Assembly (NCBI GenBank): GCA_030594815.1
Contig: JAUVEN010000021.1
Location: 1-33,446 of the forward strand
Reading direction: 5' to 3'
DNA: 33,446 nucleotides
From: Gammaproteobacteria bacterium
GTDB lineage: Bacteria > Pseudomonadota > Gammaproteobacteria > UBA6429 > Thiohalophilaceae
Each line of letters starts with the position of its first letter. The stretch's first letter is position 1. The position numbers and the translations under genes are program-made. This document shows, piece by piece, positions 15,366 to 23,623 of this stretch. The notes under the pieces were generated by a model. It ran no database searches and was not told the DNA's origin. It saw only the letters and a list, made by a program, of their open reading frames with translations.

Positions 15366-17600
15366 TCAGATGGTTTTAAAAGTTAACTGAAATTCTGCTC
15401 CAGGTTCTTTGTTAATGATATCTATTTTGCCATGCATTGATCTAACCAGTTGCTGTACGAGTGATAAACCAATACCTGTGCCCACCGTTTCACGCGTTAA
15501 TTCATTTTCAGTGCGGTAAAATAAATCAAATATTTTACGCATCTGATCTTTGTTTATACCTGGACCATAATCACGAACAGTAAACTGGATATTATTGTTA
15601 CGAAGACGTTGGCAGGAAATATCAATTTGCAGATTTTCTGACTTTGATGAAAATTTGATCGCATTATCAACCAGGTTAATTATTATTTGAATGAAATAAT
15701 CTGCATCAGCAAGAATTTTCGTATCATTAATTGATTCATTACAACCGAGAACAAGTTTAAATTTTGCACGTTCAACCTGAGAGCTTATTTTTGAACGAAC
15801 AGTATCAATAAGTTCTACTACAGTATATTCCTTCAAATCAACGGGTAATTCATTACGTGTCATTCTAGCTAGTTGTAAAACATTATTGATTAATCGAGTA
15901 AGACGTTCACTTTCATCAAAGATATAATCATAATACTGCTGACGTTTGTCTTCAGTAGTCCATCCTTCACGTAACATTTCCCCATACATACGAATGGAGG
16001 TTAAAGGTGTTTTAAGCTCATGACTGATAGCTGAAACAAAATCCTGTTGTTGTCTTGCTAAATTTATTTGTTTTAAGCCAAGTATATAAAGAATAAAAAA
16101 TCCGCCGCATAATATAAGTAAAATAATAATAGACAGCCAGGTAACAACAGATGCGCCCGGGCCTGCAGGTAATTTATTTACACTAAATATAAGTTCAATC
16201 TGCTCAAGAGCAGCGGATAGCTTGTTTTGTGATAATAATGTACCTTGTAGCTTTTGACGTCTTTGTGAATCAAAGTCCGATGGTCTGTAATTGCTAGAAT
16301 AGAATCGAGGTGATGATTTTCGTTTTAAAGTAGATAAGACTTCACCCTGGTAAGCAATAGTTAAATTACTGGCTGTTGATATGTTTGTGTTATAAAAAGA
16401 TTTGCTGATTATTTTATCGATAAACACATCGCTATTGATCAATAGCCCTTGTATATAACGAAAGCCATTTCGCCATACTTTGCGATACAACACAAACTGT
16501 CCGCTTTCTAACAGGCTAAATTCAAAGGCATCAATTTCACTCTCAAACATATTTACGCGTAGTTGAGAGTCTTTTTCATTCGGCTTGTTTCTCTTTGCAT
16601 TACCTAATGTTGAGTAAGAAGGTAATACGTTACTTTCATAGCGACGGCTAACTGTTTTTTGTTCACTTTTTTCTTTTGCCTTTTTTAATAATCTTTTTTG
16701 TTTTAGTGATTCTTTTTGATATTGTTTTTTTAGTTTAAGATCTTCTACACGCTGTCTTCCTTTTGAATAACTTTTAGAAATAGTATCACGCGGACTATAT
16801 TTTTTAGTTTGTAAGTTATCAAATGCAGCTTGTGCAGTGACAGAAGGTTCGCCCGCTTCTTTATCTGAATGTACTTTCCCGCCTGTGAGCGCGGGAGACA
16901 TACTTATTGATGAAGGTGCTGATGAGCGATCTGGACTTATTATGCTTTGATCGTTTAACTCGTATGTTCTTCTTTCGCCAACAACTTCTTCTTTTATTTC
17001 TTGCTCATTTAAATAATCATCTTTCTTTTCTGCAGTTTGAATAGAGGGTTCATTAACAAGTTTGTTTTTGCTGAGTATTTTATAAATAACATTTTGAATG
17101 TTCTTACGCTTACCTTTCTCGCCTGCAGAAATACCATAATTTTTATTTTGAGATAATTGAGTGTCTGCAATGGGGGGTAATAGTGGAGTAGTGAAATTGC
17201 CATGATTATCGATTTGAAAGTAGCCAACCAACCCCGGAAACTTTGAGTTTTCTGGCATAGCGGAAAGAGGGGAACGTTGTAGAAACTGTGCCTTATTATT
17301 TTTTGCAATATTATGGAATGAATAATCGGTAAAAGAACGAGCGCTTTCTTTTTCTATCAGTTCTTTATAGCGAAGATCAATTCGTGTTGAGAGTTCTTCA
17401 GCCTGTTCCCGGTAGTGGTGGAATGCTTCCCACTTAAGTTGGCTATAGGCTTGTAATATTAAAACAGCAGTAGGAATAGCTAAGGAGAGGAAAAATAAAA
17501 CTAAGGCAAAGCGTAGTCGTTTTTTATCCCAATTAGATTTGATTGAGCCTGATTTAGTTAGTCTCGCTTTTTTTAAACCTGTGAGTATTTCGTTAATCAT
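15366..17600 (-). CDS. Sensor histidine kinase with large periplasmic domain
   Basis: This 744-residue kinase has TM1 at about 30-50 and TM2 at about 486-508, leaving a periplasmic part of about 435 residues. That part contains a long, low-complexity, Lys/Arg/Ser-rich stretch (about 190-345). The cytoplasmic part has HisKA with His527 in SAISHELKTP and HATPase_c (NLVDNAIKF, DYGPGI, GTGIGLSLV). There is no HAMP domain. It follows the regulator gene by one base and is cotranscribed with it. It is divergent from the PspA operon, so an envelope-stress signal is a reasonable guess. The long basic insert looks fast-evolving, and only its ends are likely to be folded. Confidence 0.93.
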   Translation of the reverse strand: MINEILTGLKKARLTKSGSIKSNWDKKRLRFALVLFFLSLAIPTAVLILQAYSQLKWEAFHHYREQAEELSTRIDLRYKELIEKESARSFTDYSFHNIAKNNKAQFLQRSPLSAMPENSKFPGLVGYFQIDNHGNFTTPLLPPIADTQLSQNKNYGISAGEKGKRKNIQNVIYKILSKNKLVNEPSIQTAEKKDDYLNEQEIKEEVVGERRTYELNDQSIISPDRSSAPSSISMSPALTGGKVHSDKEAGEPSVTAQAAFDNLQTKKYSPRDTISKSYSKGRQRVEDLKLKKQYQKESLKQKRLLKKAKEKSEQKTVSRRYESNVLPSYSTLGNAKRNKPNEKDSQLRVNMFESEIDAFEFSLLESGQFVLYRKVWRNGFRYIQGLLINSDVFIDKIISKSFYNTNISTASNLTIAYQGEVLSTLKRKSSPRFYSSNYRPSDFDSQRRQKLQGTLLSQNKLSAALEQIELIFSVNKLPAGPGASVVTWLSIIILLILCGGFFILYILGLKQINLARQQQDFVSAISHELKTPLTSIRMYGEMLREGWTTEDKRQQYYDYIFDESERLTRLINNVLQLARMTRNELPVDLKEYTVVELIDTVRSKISSQVERAKFKLVLGCNESINDTKILADADYFIQIIINLVDNAIKFSSKSENLQIDISCQRLRNNNIQFTVRDYGPGINKDQMRKIFDLFYRTENELTRETVGTGIGLSLVQQLVRSMHGKIDIINKEPGAEFQLTFKTI

Positions 17601-17601
17601 A

Positions 17602-18318
17602 TTAATCCACCATTAACCGGTAACCTGCACCCCGAACAGTGACGAGATGGCAGGGATTCGATGGATCGTTTTCCATTTTTCTGCGCAGTTTGGCAACATG
17701 AATATCGACAGTTCGTGTTTCCAGATCTAAATTCTTTGCATAGCCCCATATTTTATTAAGTAACTCATCACGAGGAACAGGACGCTCAGAGTTGTTTGAT
17801 AGATAAAGTAAAATATCCATTTCACGACGTGTAAAATGAATATCCTTGTTATCTTTATTCGCAGATAAGTTGCGGGTGTCGATTTGAATAAAATTTTTCT
17901 TTTTAGTGCTACCGAGCTCTATTATATGAGGCGTTTCCTGATTCAAGCCTGAGCGTCTTAATACGGCTTGTATACGTAAAATAAGCTGTGCAACCGAAAA
18001 GGGTTTAGATACATAGTCATCAGCACCAAATTGTAGTCCCTGAATAATATCTTCATCACTGCTTTTTGCTGTAAGCATAATAATAGGTTGCTCACGATCT
18101 TCCTTGCGAATAGCTTCACAAATAGCAAAACCATCCATTCCCGGCAACATGACATCAAGAAGAATAAGATCAAATTTCCCGGTAAGGGCTTTATCTAAAC
18201 CCGTATTACCATCGGCTGCATAATCCGTAGTGAAGCCATGAAAAACGAGAACATCAATGAGTCCCGTTCTAATCGCTTCTTCATCTTCGATTATTAATAT
18301 GTTTGCTTTATCTGACAT
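17602..18318 (-). CDS. OmpR/PhoB-family response regulator
   Basis: This 238-residue regulator has a receiver domain (1-120) with acidic pocket Glu11/Asp12, phospho-acceptor Asp55 in LLDVMLPG and Lys105 in VSKPF, and a C-terminal winged helix (about 140-236: FTRREMDILLYL, TVDIHVAKLRRKM, VRGAGYRL). It is the partner of the 744-residue kinase, whose ATG follows its stop by one base. The upstream intergenic region shared with the PspA operon contains GTAAA half-sites spaced 11 bp apart, the spacing usual for this regulator family, so autoregulation and control of the PspA operon are likely. Confidence 0.95.
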   Translation of the reverse strand: MSDKANILIIEDEEAIRTGLIDVLVFHGFTTDYAADGNTGLDKALTGKFDLILLDVMLPGMDGFAICEAIRKEDREQPIIMLTAKSSDEDIIQGLQFGADDYVSKPFSVAQLILRIQAVLRRSGLNQETPHIIELGSTKKKNFIQIDTRNLSANKDNKDIHFTRREMDILLYLSNNSERPVPRDELLNKIWGYAKNLDLETRTVDIHVAKLRRKMENDPSNPCHLVTVRGAGYRLMVD

Positions 18319-18368
18319 AGTGGTCGATAGACTACCAGTTTTATTGCTTCAAGTGCTGCACGATCTAT

Positions 18369-18409
18369 GTAAAGTTTATGTAAATTTACAGCAAAACGTT
18401 TTACATAAA
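18369..18409. promoter_or_regulatory. Candidate response-regulator operator between regulator and PspA operon
   Basis: Two direct GTAAA half-sites lie 11 bp apart (18369 and 18380), followed by two inverted copies TTTAC (18385-18389 and 18400-18404). The longer words AGTTTATGTAAA and its inverted near-copy TTTACATAAAACT are recognisable. Direct repeats at helical pitch are what OmpR/PhoB-type regulators bind. Confidence 0.5.
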
Positions 18410-18467
18410 ACTGCCTATAGAAATCACCCCGTTCAACCTAGAATTTACCCAAGATTTAAATACATAC

Positions 18468-18495
18468 ATCACCTGACGATGATTTAGCAGGTGAT
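18468..18495 (+). other. Leader hairpin upstream of the PspA-like gene
   Basis: An 8-bp perfect stem (ATCACCTG, 18468-18475, with CAGGTGAT, 18488-18495) and a 12-base loop lie 37 bp before the PspA-like start. No T-run follows, so it is not a standard terminator. It could be an operator palindrome or an mRNA leader structure. Confidence 0.4.
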
Positions 18496-18532
18496 ATGAG
18501 CTTACTACTTAAAATAGATGAGGTAATAAAAA

Positions 18533-19069
18533 ATGGCACTTATAACTCGAATTAGCCGACTTTTTCGTGCAGATTTTAATGCAGTTTTAGATCGTATTGA
18601 AGAACCTGATGTGTTGCTGAAGCAAGCTCTTCGAGAAATGGAAGATGATGTTCATAATGACGAGCAACATATGAAGTCAATACAGAATGATTATTCACAG
18701 TCTGAGTTAAAAATTAAAGAGCTGGAAGAAAATATTCAACAGGTTGATCAGGAGTTAGATATTTGTTTTGAATCGGATGAAACGGATCTGGCACGTAGCC
18801 AGGTTAAAAGAAAGCTTGAGATGCAACGTTATGAAAAGCACCTTAAATCGAAATTGAATTCATTGGAAAAGAGTAAAAATGAATTGAATAAACGAATCGA
18901 TGAAAATAAATCAAGATTAATAGCTATGGAGCAAAAACTGGATTTGCTGGTGAGTGATGAGTCTCTTATGAAAAATAGTGACTCATACCAAAATACAAGT
19001 ATGACTATTAATAAAGACGAAATAGAGATGGCTTTTTTGAAAGAAAAACAAGCAAGGAGCGCATCATGA
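18533..19069 (+). CDS. PspA/IM30 family membrane-remodelling protein
   Basis: This 178-residue protein is almost wholly helical and coiled coil. It begins MALITRISRLFRADFNAVLDRIEEP, with an amphipathic N-terminal helix, then DVLLKQALREMEDDV, the usual PspA/Vipp1 opening. PspA is about 220 residues, so the C-terminal helices are shortened here. Family members form ESCRT-III-like assemblies on the inner membrane and counter proton leakage. GAGG precedes the ATG by nine bases. It overlaps the next gene by 4 nt (ATGA). No PspF/PspBC genes are nearby; instead a two-component system is divergent from it, a different control logic from the enterobacterial psp operon. Confidence 0.88.
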   Translation: MALITRISRLFRADFNAVLDRIEEPDVLLKQALREMEDDVHNDEQHMKSIQNDYSQSELKIKELEENIQQVDQELDICFESDETDLARSQVKRKLEMQRYEKHLKSKLNSLEKSKNELNKRIDENKSRLIAMEQKLDLLVSDESLMKNSDSYQNTSMTINKDEIEMAFLKEKQARSAS

Positions 19070-19635
19070 AAAAAGCAACATTTTTTGAAGGCGTCGGTTT
19101 TGCGTTAATAAGCAGTATTGTTGTTGCCGTAATATTCACAACAATGTCGCACTTATTCCTGAATAGTAATGTATTCAGAATGTTAGTGGCCGGTGTTTCA
19201 TTTGCATACATTATTTATTTGTTTTTACGTAGCAATGAACGCATTGGTAAGGTAACTGTGATTTCAACCTGGTTTGCAATTACTTTGATATCACTCATCT
19301 TTGTTCCTTCTCTTCTTCTCTATATTACGATTCAGTTATTTATGATTTGGATTATGCGTTCCTTATACTTTTACAATAGCATTTTTTCAGCATTAACTGA
19401 TCTAGCGTTGATGGGGATGAGTCTGGTTGTCGCTATTTGGGCATTATCTGTATCAGGTAGCGTATTTTTATCTTTCTGGTGTTTCTTTCTTATGCAAGCA
19501 CTGTTTGTATTTATTCCAAAAAACTTTGTCAGCAAAGATAAATCTGAATCTGTATATCCAGTAAACGATGATAAGTTTGAGCATGCTTACCATGCAGCTG
19601 AAGTTGCTGTATCGAAATTAATTAACAGTAAGTAA
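19066..19635 (+). CDS. Inner membrane protein of the PspA operon
   Basis: This 189-residue protein has about five hydrophobic segments (roughly 8-28, 35-53, 60-95 as two, 105-145 as two) and a short polar C-terminus. I recognise no named family. Its ATG overlaps the stop of the PspA-like gene, and its own stop is 24 bp from the next start, so the three genes form one operon. It may be the membrane docking partner of the PspA-like protein, but that is inferred from position only. Confidence 0.8.
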   Translation: MKKATFFEGVGFALISSIVVAVIFTTMSHLFLNSNVFRMLVAGVSFAYIIYLFLRSNERIGKVTVISTWFAITLISLIFVPSLLLYITIQLFMIWIMRSLYFYNSIFSALTDLALMGMSLVVAIWALSVSGSVFLSFWCFFLMQALFVFIPKNFVSKDKSESVYPVNDDKFEHAYHAAEVAVSKLINSK

Positions 19636-19659
19636 TTAATCCTAATGGAGGATATTAAA

Positions 19660-20814
19660 ATGAAAAACAAAATTTTTGCTATAGGTCTTTTTGTTATTAC
19701 CGCAGTTGTCGTTGGGTTTTACCCGCTGGTTGAAAAAACTGCGGATGCAAATGTTAAACTTAATATTAGTGAAAAACCAAAAATTCAGTTAGCTATTTTA
19801 CTTGATACGAGCAGCAGTATGAATGGATTACTCGATCAAACCCGAAATCAATTATGGCAGGTTGTGAATGAGTTTTCTAAAGCAGAAAGAGACGGTGTAA
19901 AACCGACATTAGAAGTTGCGGTTTATGAATATGGAAACAGTCGTTTATCTAAAAACACCGGGTTTATTCGTCAGGTATCAGGCTTAACGGGTGAGTTAGA
20001 TGAAGTATCTGAAGCACTTTTTTCATTAACAACAAATGGTGGCAGTGAGTATTGTGGCTATGCCATTAAAACGGCAGTAACGGATTTGCCCTGGAGTAAG
20101 TCTGATGGCGATATTAAAGCAATCTTTATCGCAGGTAATGAGCCGTTCACACAAGGTCCAATATCTTATAAACATGCCATTGCATTTGCAAAACAAAAAG
20201 GCATTACGATTAACACCATTCATGCGGGTAACAAACAACAAGGAGCTAACTCGGGTTGGAAAGATGGTGCATTTTTGGCGGGTGGTGAATATATGAGTAT
20301 TGATCATAACCATAAAATTGCACATATCAATGCACCACAAGATAAGCAAATTGCAATTTTGAATGAGAAATTGAATAAAACATATGTCCCTTATGGTGCA
20401 AAAGGTCGTGAAAAAGCAAGACGTCAGATTGAACAAGATCAAAAGAGCAAATCAATTTCCTCCGCGTTATTATCTAAACGTGCACAAGCAAAAGCATCTG
20501 CCATGTATGATAATTCAAAATGGGATTTGGTTGATGCCTTGGAAACTGGAAAAGTTAAGCTTGATAAAATGAAAGAGAGCGAGCTTCCTGCTGAATTACG
20601 TAAAATGCCTAAAGGAAAACGTAAAGATTATGTTCAAAAGATGGTTGAGGAACGTAAAGAAATTCAAAAGGAAATAGGCAGATTATCGCAGGAACGTAGC
20701 AAGTATGTCGCAGGAAAGAAAAAAGAAATGAATGCCCCAAGCGTTGCGACCATGGATCAAGCAATAACATCAGCAGTACAAAAGCAAGGTGGAGCTAAAA
20801 AGTTTGTATTTTAA
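19660..20814 (+). CDS. Von Willebrand factor A domain protein of the PspA operon
   Basis: The ATG at 19660 is chosen because GGAGG lies eight bases upstream; the in-frame ATG at 19645 overlaps that site. The 384-residue product has an N-terminal signal anchor (about 5-21), a vWA domain (about 42-230) with a complete metal-binding DTSSS (49-53) and TTNGGSEYCG further on, then a long charged coiled-coil tail (about 255-360, with RKMPKGKRKDYVQKMVEERK). It is probably exported to the periplasm. vWA domains bind protein partners through a divalent metal. Fused context suggests a periplasmic sensor or scaffold linked to the PspA-like protein across the membrane. Confidence 0.85.
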   Translation: MKNKIFAIGLFVITAVVVGFYPLVEKTADANVKLNISEKPKIQLAILLDTSSSMNGLLDQTRNQLWQVVNEFSKAERDGVKPTLEVAVYEYGNSRLSKNTGFIRQVSGLTGELDEVSEALFSLTTNGGSEYCGYAIKTAVTDLPWSKSDGDIKAIFIAGNEPFTQGPISYKHAIAFAKQKGITINTIHAGNKQQGANSGWKDGAFLAGGEYMSIDHNHKIAHINAPQDKQIAILNEKLNKTYVPYGAKGREKARRQIEQDQKSKSISSALLSKRAQAKASAMYDNSKWDLVDALETGKVKLDKMKESELPAELRKMPKGKRKDYVQKMVEERKEIQKEIGRLSQERSKYVAGKKKEMNAPSVATMDQAITSAVQKQGGAKKFVF

Positions 20815-20840
20815 AATAGTAATGTAGTACTTCTCCGTTT

Positions 20841-20869
20841 GGCGGCATAGTTCTTATGCCGTCTTTTTT
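20841..20869 (+). terminator. Terminator of the PspA-membrane-VWA operon
   Basis: A 9-bp stem (20841-20849 with 20855-20863, one wobble pair) and 5-base loop are followed by TTTTTT. It lies 26 bp after the VWA stop. Confidence 0.85.
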
Positions 20870-20887
20870 ATTTAAATTAAAGTATAC

Positions 20888-21048
20888 TTGTCATTATTTT
20901 AACGTCTTTGCGAGCAAAGCGAAGCAATCTCCATAACAATGATGGTTAACTTGAGATTGCCACGGTCACTTTGTTTCCTCGATGCCAGAACGTGCGGGTT
21001 AGGGAAATACTGACGAAACGCGCAGCGGTTCATTAAGTGCAATGACAA
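20888..21048. repeat. MITE-like intergenic repeat with terminal inverted repeats
   Basis: This 161-bp element is bounded by TTGTCATT (20888-20895) and AATGACAA (21041-21048). It contains an internal inverted pair GCAATCTC / GAGATTGC (20924-20931 and 20953-20960) and the word GTCTTTGCGAGCAAAGCGAAG. This word set is known from dispersed, non-coding repeats in many bacterial genomes. It fills most of the gap 20870-21070; no gene lies in it. Confidence 0.65.
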
Positions 21049-21070
21049 TACAGGTGATAGTAGGAATATT

Positions 21071-21922
21071 TTGTCTGCTGAAAGAAACGAATATCACATT
21101 AAGATTGTTAATGATGCTTCTAATCCGGTTGAAATGCTGGCGTCTGAAACAGGTTTTTCCAAACAAAAAATAAAGCAGGCAATGCAAAAGGGTGCGGTAT
21201 GGCTTACCGACAATAAAGGTACCCATCGTTTACGCCGGCATAGTAAAAAACTTCATCCAGGTACAACTCTGCATTTTTATTTTGATTTTGCTGTGCTTAA
21301 TCATGTTGTTGATGACGCTATTCTTGTTGCTGATGAAGGTGACTATAGTGTCTGGTACAAACCTCGTGGCATGTTATCCCAGGGTAGCAAATGGGGTGAT
21401 CATGTTGCCATTAACCGCTGGGTTGAAAAAAACCTGGAACCACAACGACCTGCTTTTATTATTCATCGACTTGATCGGTTTGCATCCGGATTAATTTTAA
21501 TTGCACATAAGAAAAAAACAGCCACGTTGTTAGCTGAGCTATTCCAGAAAAAAAGGATAACAAAACAATACAAAGTTATTGTTTATGGGGCGTTTCCAGA
21601 TAAAACTGTTACCTATGATAATGAAATAGATAACAAACCTGCGGTATCTCATATGACGCTATTAAAATATGATGAAGTGAATAATCAATCATTATTACAA
21701 GTAGATATTGAAACAGGACGTAAGCATCAAATTAGACTGCATTTGTCTAAAGCTGGATTCCCTGTTGTTGGTGATCGTTTATACGGGATAGAGAAAGATG
21801 ATAGTGAAGATATTACAGATTTGCAGCTAACGGCCGTTAAGCTTTCATTTATCAGCCCAATAGATGGAGAAGAGAAGGTATACATATTAGCCGATGAGCT
21901 ACAGCCAAAACTCAAAAGTTAA
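21071..21922 (+). CDS. RluA-family 23S rRNA/tRNA pseudouridine synthase
   Basis: This 283-residue protein has an S4-like N-terminal region (ASETGFSKQKIKQAMQKGAVWL) and a pseudouridine synthase core with HRLDRFASGL carrying the catalytic Asp, KQYKVIVYG, and GRKHQIRLHLSKAGFPVVGDRLYG. It isomerises specific uridines in RNA; the exact site cannot be told from sequence. The start is TTG at 21071, supported by AGGA five bases upstream; the next in-frame ATG at 21134 would remove the N-terminal region. The gene begins 22 bp after a MITE-like repeat, so the repeat may supply its leader. Its 3' end overlaps the convergent TSUP gene by 11 bp. Confidence 0.9.
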   Translation: MSAERNEYHIKIVNDASNPVEMLASETGFSKQKIKQAMQKGAVWLTDNKGTHRLRRHSKKLHPGTTLHFYFDFAVLNHVVDDAILVADEGDYSVWYKPRGMLSQGSKWGDHVAINRWVEKNLEPQRPAFIIHRLDRFASGLILIAHKKKTATLLAELFQKKRITKQYKVIVYGAFPDKTVTYDNEIDNKPAVSHMTLLKYDEVNNQSLLQVDIETGRKHQIRLHLSKAGFPVVGDRLYGIEKDDSEDITDLQLTAVKLSFISPIDGEEKVYILADELQPKLKS

Positions 21923-22667
21923 CTTGAGTTAATCCCAGGATACTTATAACAATAAGAAAACCACCAATGATACGTTTAAATTGCTGATCATTTTTTAGAA
22001 TTAATTCATGGGTTTTTACACCAATGATATGCCCAATGGCGGCAACCGGTAAAAGGTAAATGGCAGTTAAAACGTGTATATCAACACCTAAAGCTTTAAA
22101 TGTCGTCATTTTAATTGTTACCAGAATAAACCATAAAACAAATAGCGTATTACGTAATTGATGTACAGCAACATTTCGCATGTACACGGCAACCATTAAC
22201 GGTGCCCCCGTGAGAGACGTTCCAGCAACATATCCACCTATAGCCAATAAAAATCTATCTAACCATTTATTGTTGCTGCGAATATTCATATTTAAAAACC
22301 AAATCACGGCATAAAATAAGGTAACAGAATATATAAAAATGATGAGCCAATTATTGGGTAAGGTAATTAAACCCAAAACACCAATTAAAGCCGGGGGGAT
22401 AATATAAATACTGGATTTTTTCAGGTAACCCCAATCAACATCATTTAAACGTGAGCGTAGGGTTAAGGAGGTAAAAAATAATAAATGTAAGCCAATAATA
22501 GGCAACCAAAAAATGGGTTTATTATAAATGAAGAGCATTAAAGGTAAGCCTAATGCTGCACCACCAAACCCCAGACCGCTGCGAACAAAACCTGTCCACA
22601 TAAATATGAGTGCAATAAGGCCGAGTTCAGTATTTGAAAAGCCGAGTAGAGATGAATCTAAATGCAT
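21912..22667 (-). CDS. TSUP (TauE/SafE) family permease
   Basis: This 251-residue protein has about eight membrane helices. It carries the glycine-rich N-terminal FVRSGLGFGGAALGLPL and the repeat-related GGYVAGTSLTGAPLMVAVYM, both typical of TSUP proteins. These export or import sulfur-containing or organic anions such as sulfite and sulfoacetate; the substrate here is unknown. It lies 16 bp downstream of the DUF445 gene and is probably cotranscribed with it. Its last 11 bp overlap the end of the pseudouridine synthase gene. Confidence 0.88.
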   Translation of the reverse strand: MHLDSSLLGFSNTELGLIALIFMWTGFVRSGLGFGGAALGLPLMLFIYNKPIFWLPIIGLHLLFFTSLTLRSRLNDVDWGYLKKSSIYIIPPALIGVLGLITLPNNWLIIFIYSVTLFYAVIWFLNMNIRSNNKWLDRFLLAIGGYVAGTSLTGAPLMVAVYMRNVAVHQLRNTLFVLWFILVTIKMTTFKALGVDIHVLTAIYLLPVAAIGHIIGVKTHELILKNDQQFKRIIGGFLIVISILGLTQVNF

Positions 22668-22683
22668 TTTTGCTTACTAATAA

Positions 22684-23391
22684 TTATACGGTGATTAAAG
22701 CTGCGACTAAACCAATTAAGCCACCAAATACACCACCCCATACAACTAACCAGCCAAGGTGTTGTTTAATCATCTCCTGAATTATTTCTTTGACTAACTG
22801 TGGAGTGAGTTCTTCTAAACGTTTTTCAATAATATCTTCGACTTTCTCACGGATGTCTTTCATTACATCGGGTTGTTCGAGTTCATCTCTTAATAATTCA
22901 AGAAAAGTCTCTGATTGAGTCATATCGATAAGAGATTTTTTCATATTCTCAATAAAAGGTTCTCTTAAAGGTGTTAATGCTTGTTCTCCACCAAACATGC
23001 CCAACATACTGCCAAAAGAAGATTCCATAATGACTTTAATCAAGGCATCAAAGGATGGGCTTAAATCTACTTTTTCTATAACCGGGGCTAAATGAAGATC
23101 GGGTTTAACGCCATCAGAAACGCGTAAGAAACGGTCAATATTTTCTTCAGTAAAAAATTGCTCCATCATCAGGTTGCGAATGGCCAATTTGAAGTCTTCA
23201 AAACGAGCAGGAATAACACCAGAGCCATATAGCCCCGGGACTTTCTCAAATAACATGTGAATTGCGAGCCAGTTAGTAATGGCACCGGATAAGGCAAAGA
23301 GGCCGATTGTTAATACAAGCTCATCTTTTAGGGCTAGTCCGGTAATAACGACTAAAATGGCTAAACTATTCGTGATAATACTTTTATTCAC
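22684..23391 (-). CDS. DUF445 family membrane protein
   Basis: This 235-residue protein starts with two hydrophobic segments (about 8-40) containing GALSGAITNWLAIHMLFEKVPGLYGSGVIPARF (split over residues 35-65), the conserved DUF445 opening. A long helical part (65-210) follows, ending in a final hydrophobic segment (about 212-233, GWLVVWGGVFGGLIGLVAALI). Function is unknown; members resemble YheB and similar envelope proteins. It is first in a probable two-gene operon with the TSUP permease. Bases 23392-23623 upstream hold no gene; they separate this gene from the divergent SHOCT gene and should carry both promoters. Confidence 0.85.
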   Translation of the reverse strand: MNKSIITNSLAILVVITGLALKDELVLTIGLFALSGAITNWLAIHMLFEKVPGLYGSGVIPARFEDFKLAIRNLMMEQFFTEENIDRFLRVSDGVKPDLHLAPVIEKVDLSPSFDALIKVIMESSFGSMLGMFGGEQALTPLREPFIENMKKSLIDMTQSETFLELLRDELEQPDVMKDIREKVEDIIEKRLEELTPQLVKEIIQEMIKQHLGWLVVWGGVFGGLIGLVAALITV

Positions 23392-23623
23392 GTGTGGTGC
23401 TCCTGAATGTGGGGGGAGGGTTATTTAAGAAAGGATTATCCATTAATCTATAATAGCAATAAAGAGTAAATTTTCTTAAATTTCATGACTGAAACCGTGT
23501 ACTTATCTACAAAAATAGCATTTTCAATGTCGATTTAGGGAATTTGAGATTATTTCATGCTATAAATAGTGTCCTAATAAAGTGACGTTATACTAGTCTT
23601 TTGCCATTTGAAATGAGGATGTT

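Noticed and set aside
20026-20442. 138-codon antisense frame inside the VWA gene
   Set aside because: Cys/Thr/Ile-rich composition, no ribosome site, and the sense frame has a clear domain and coiled coil.
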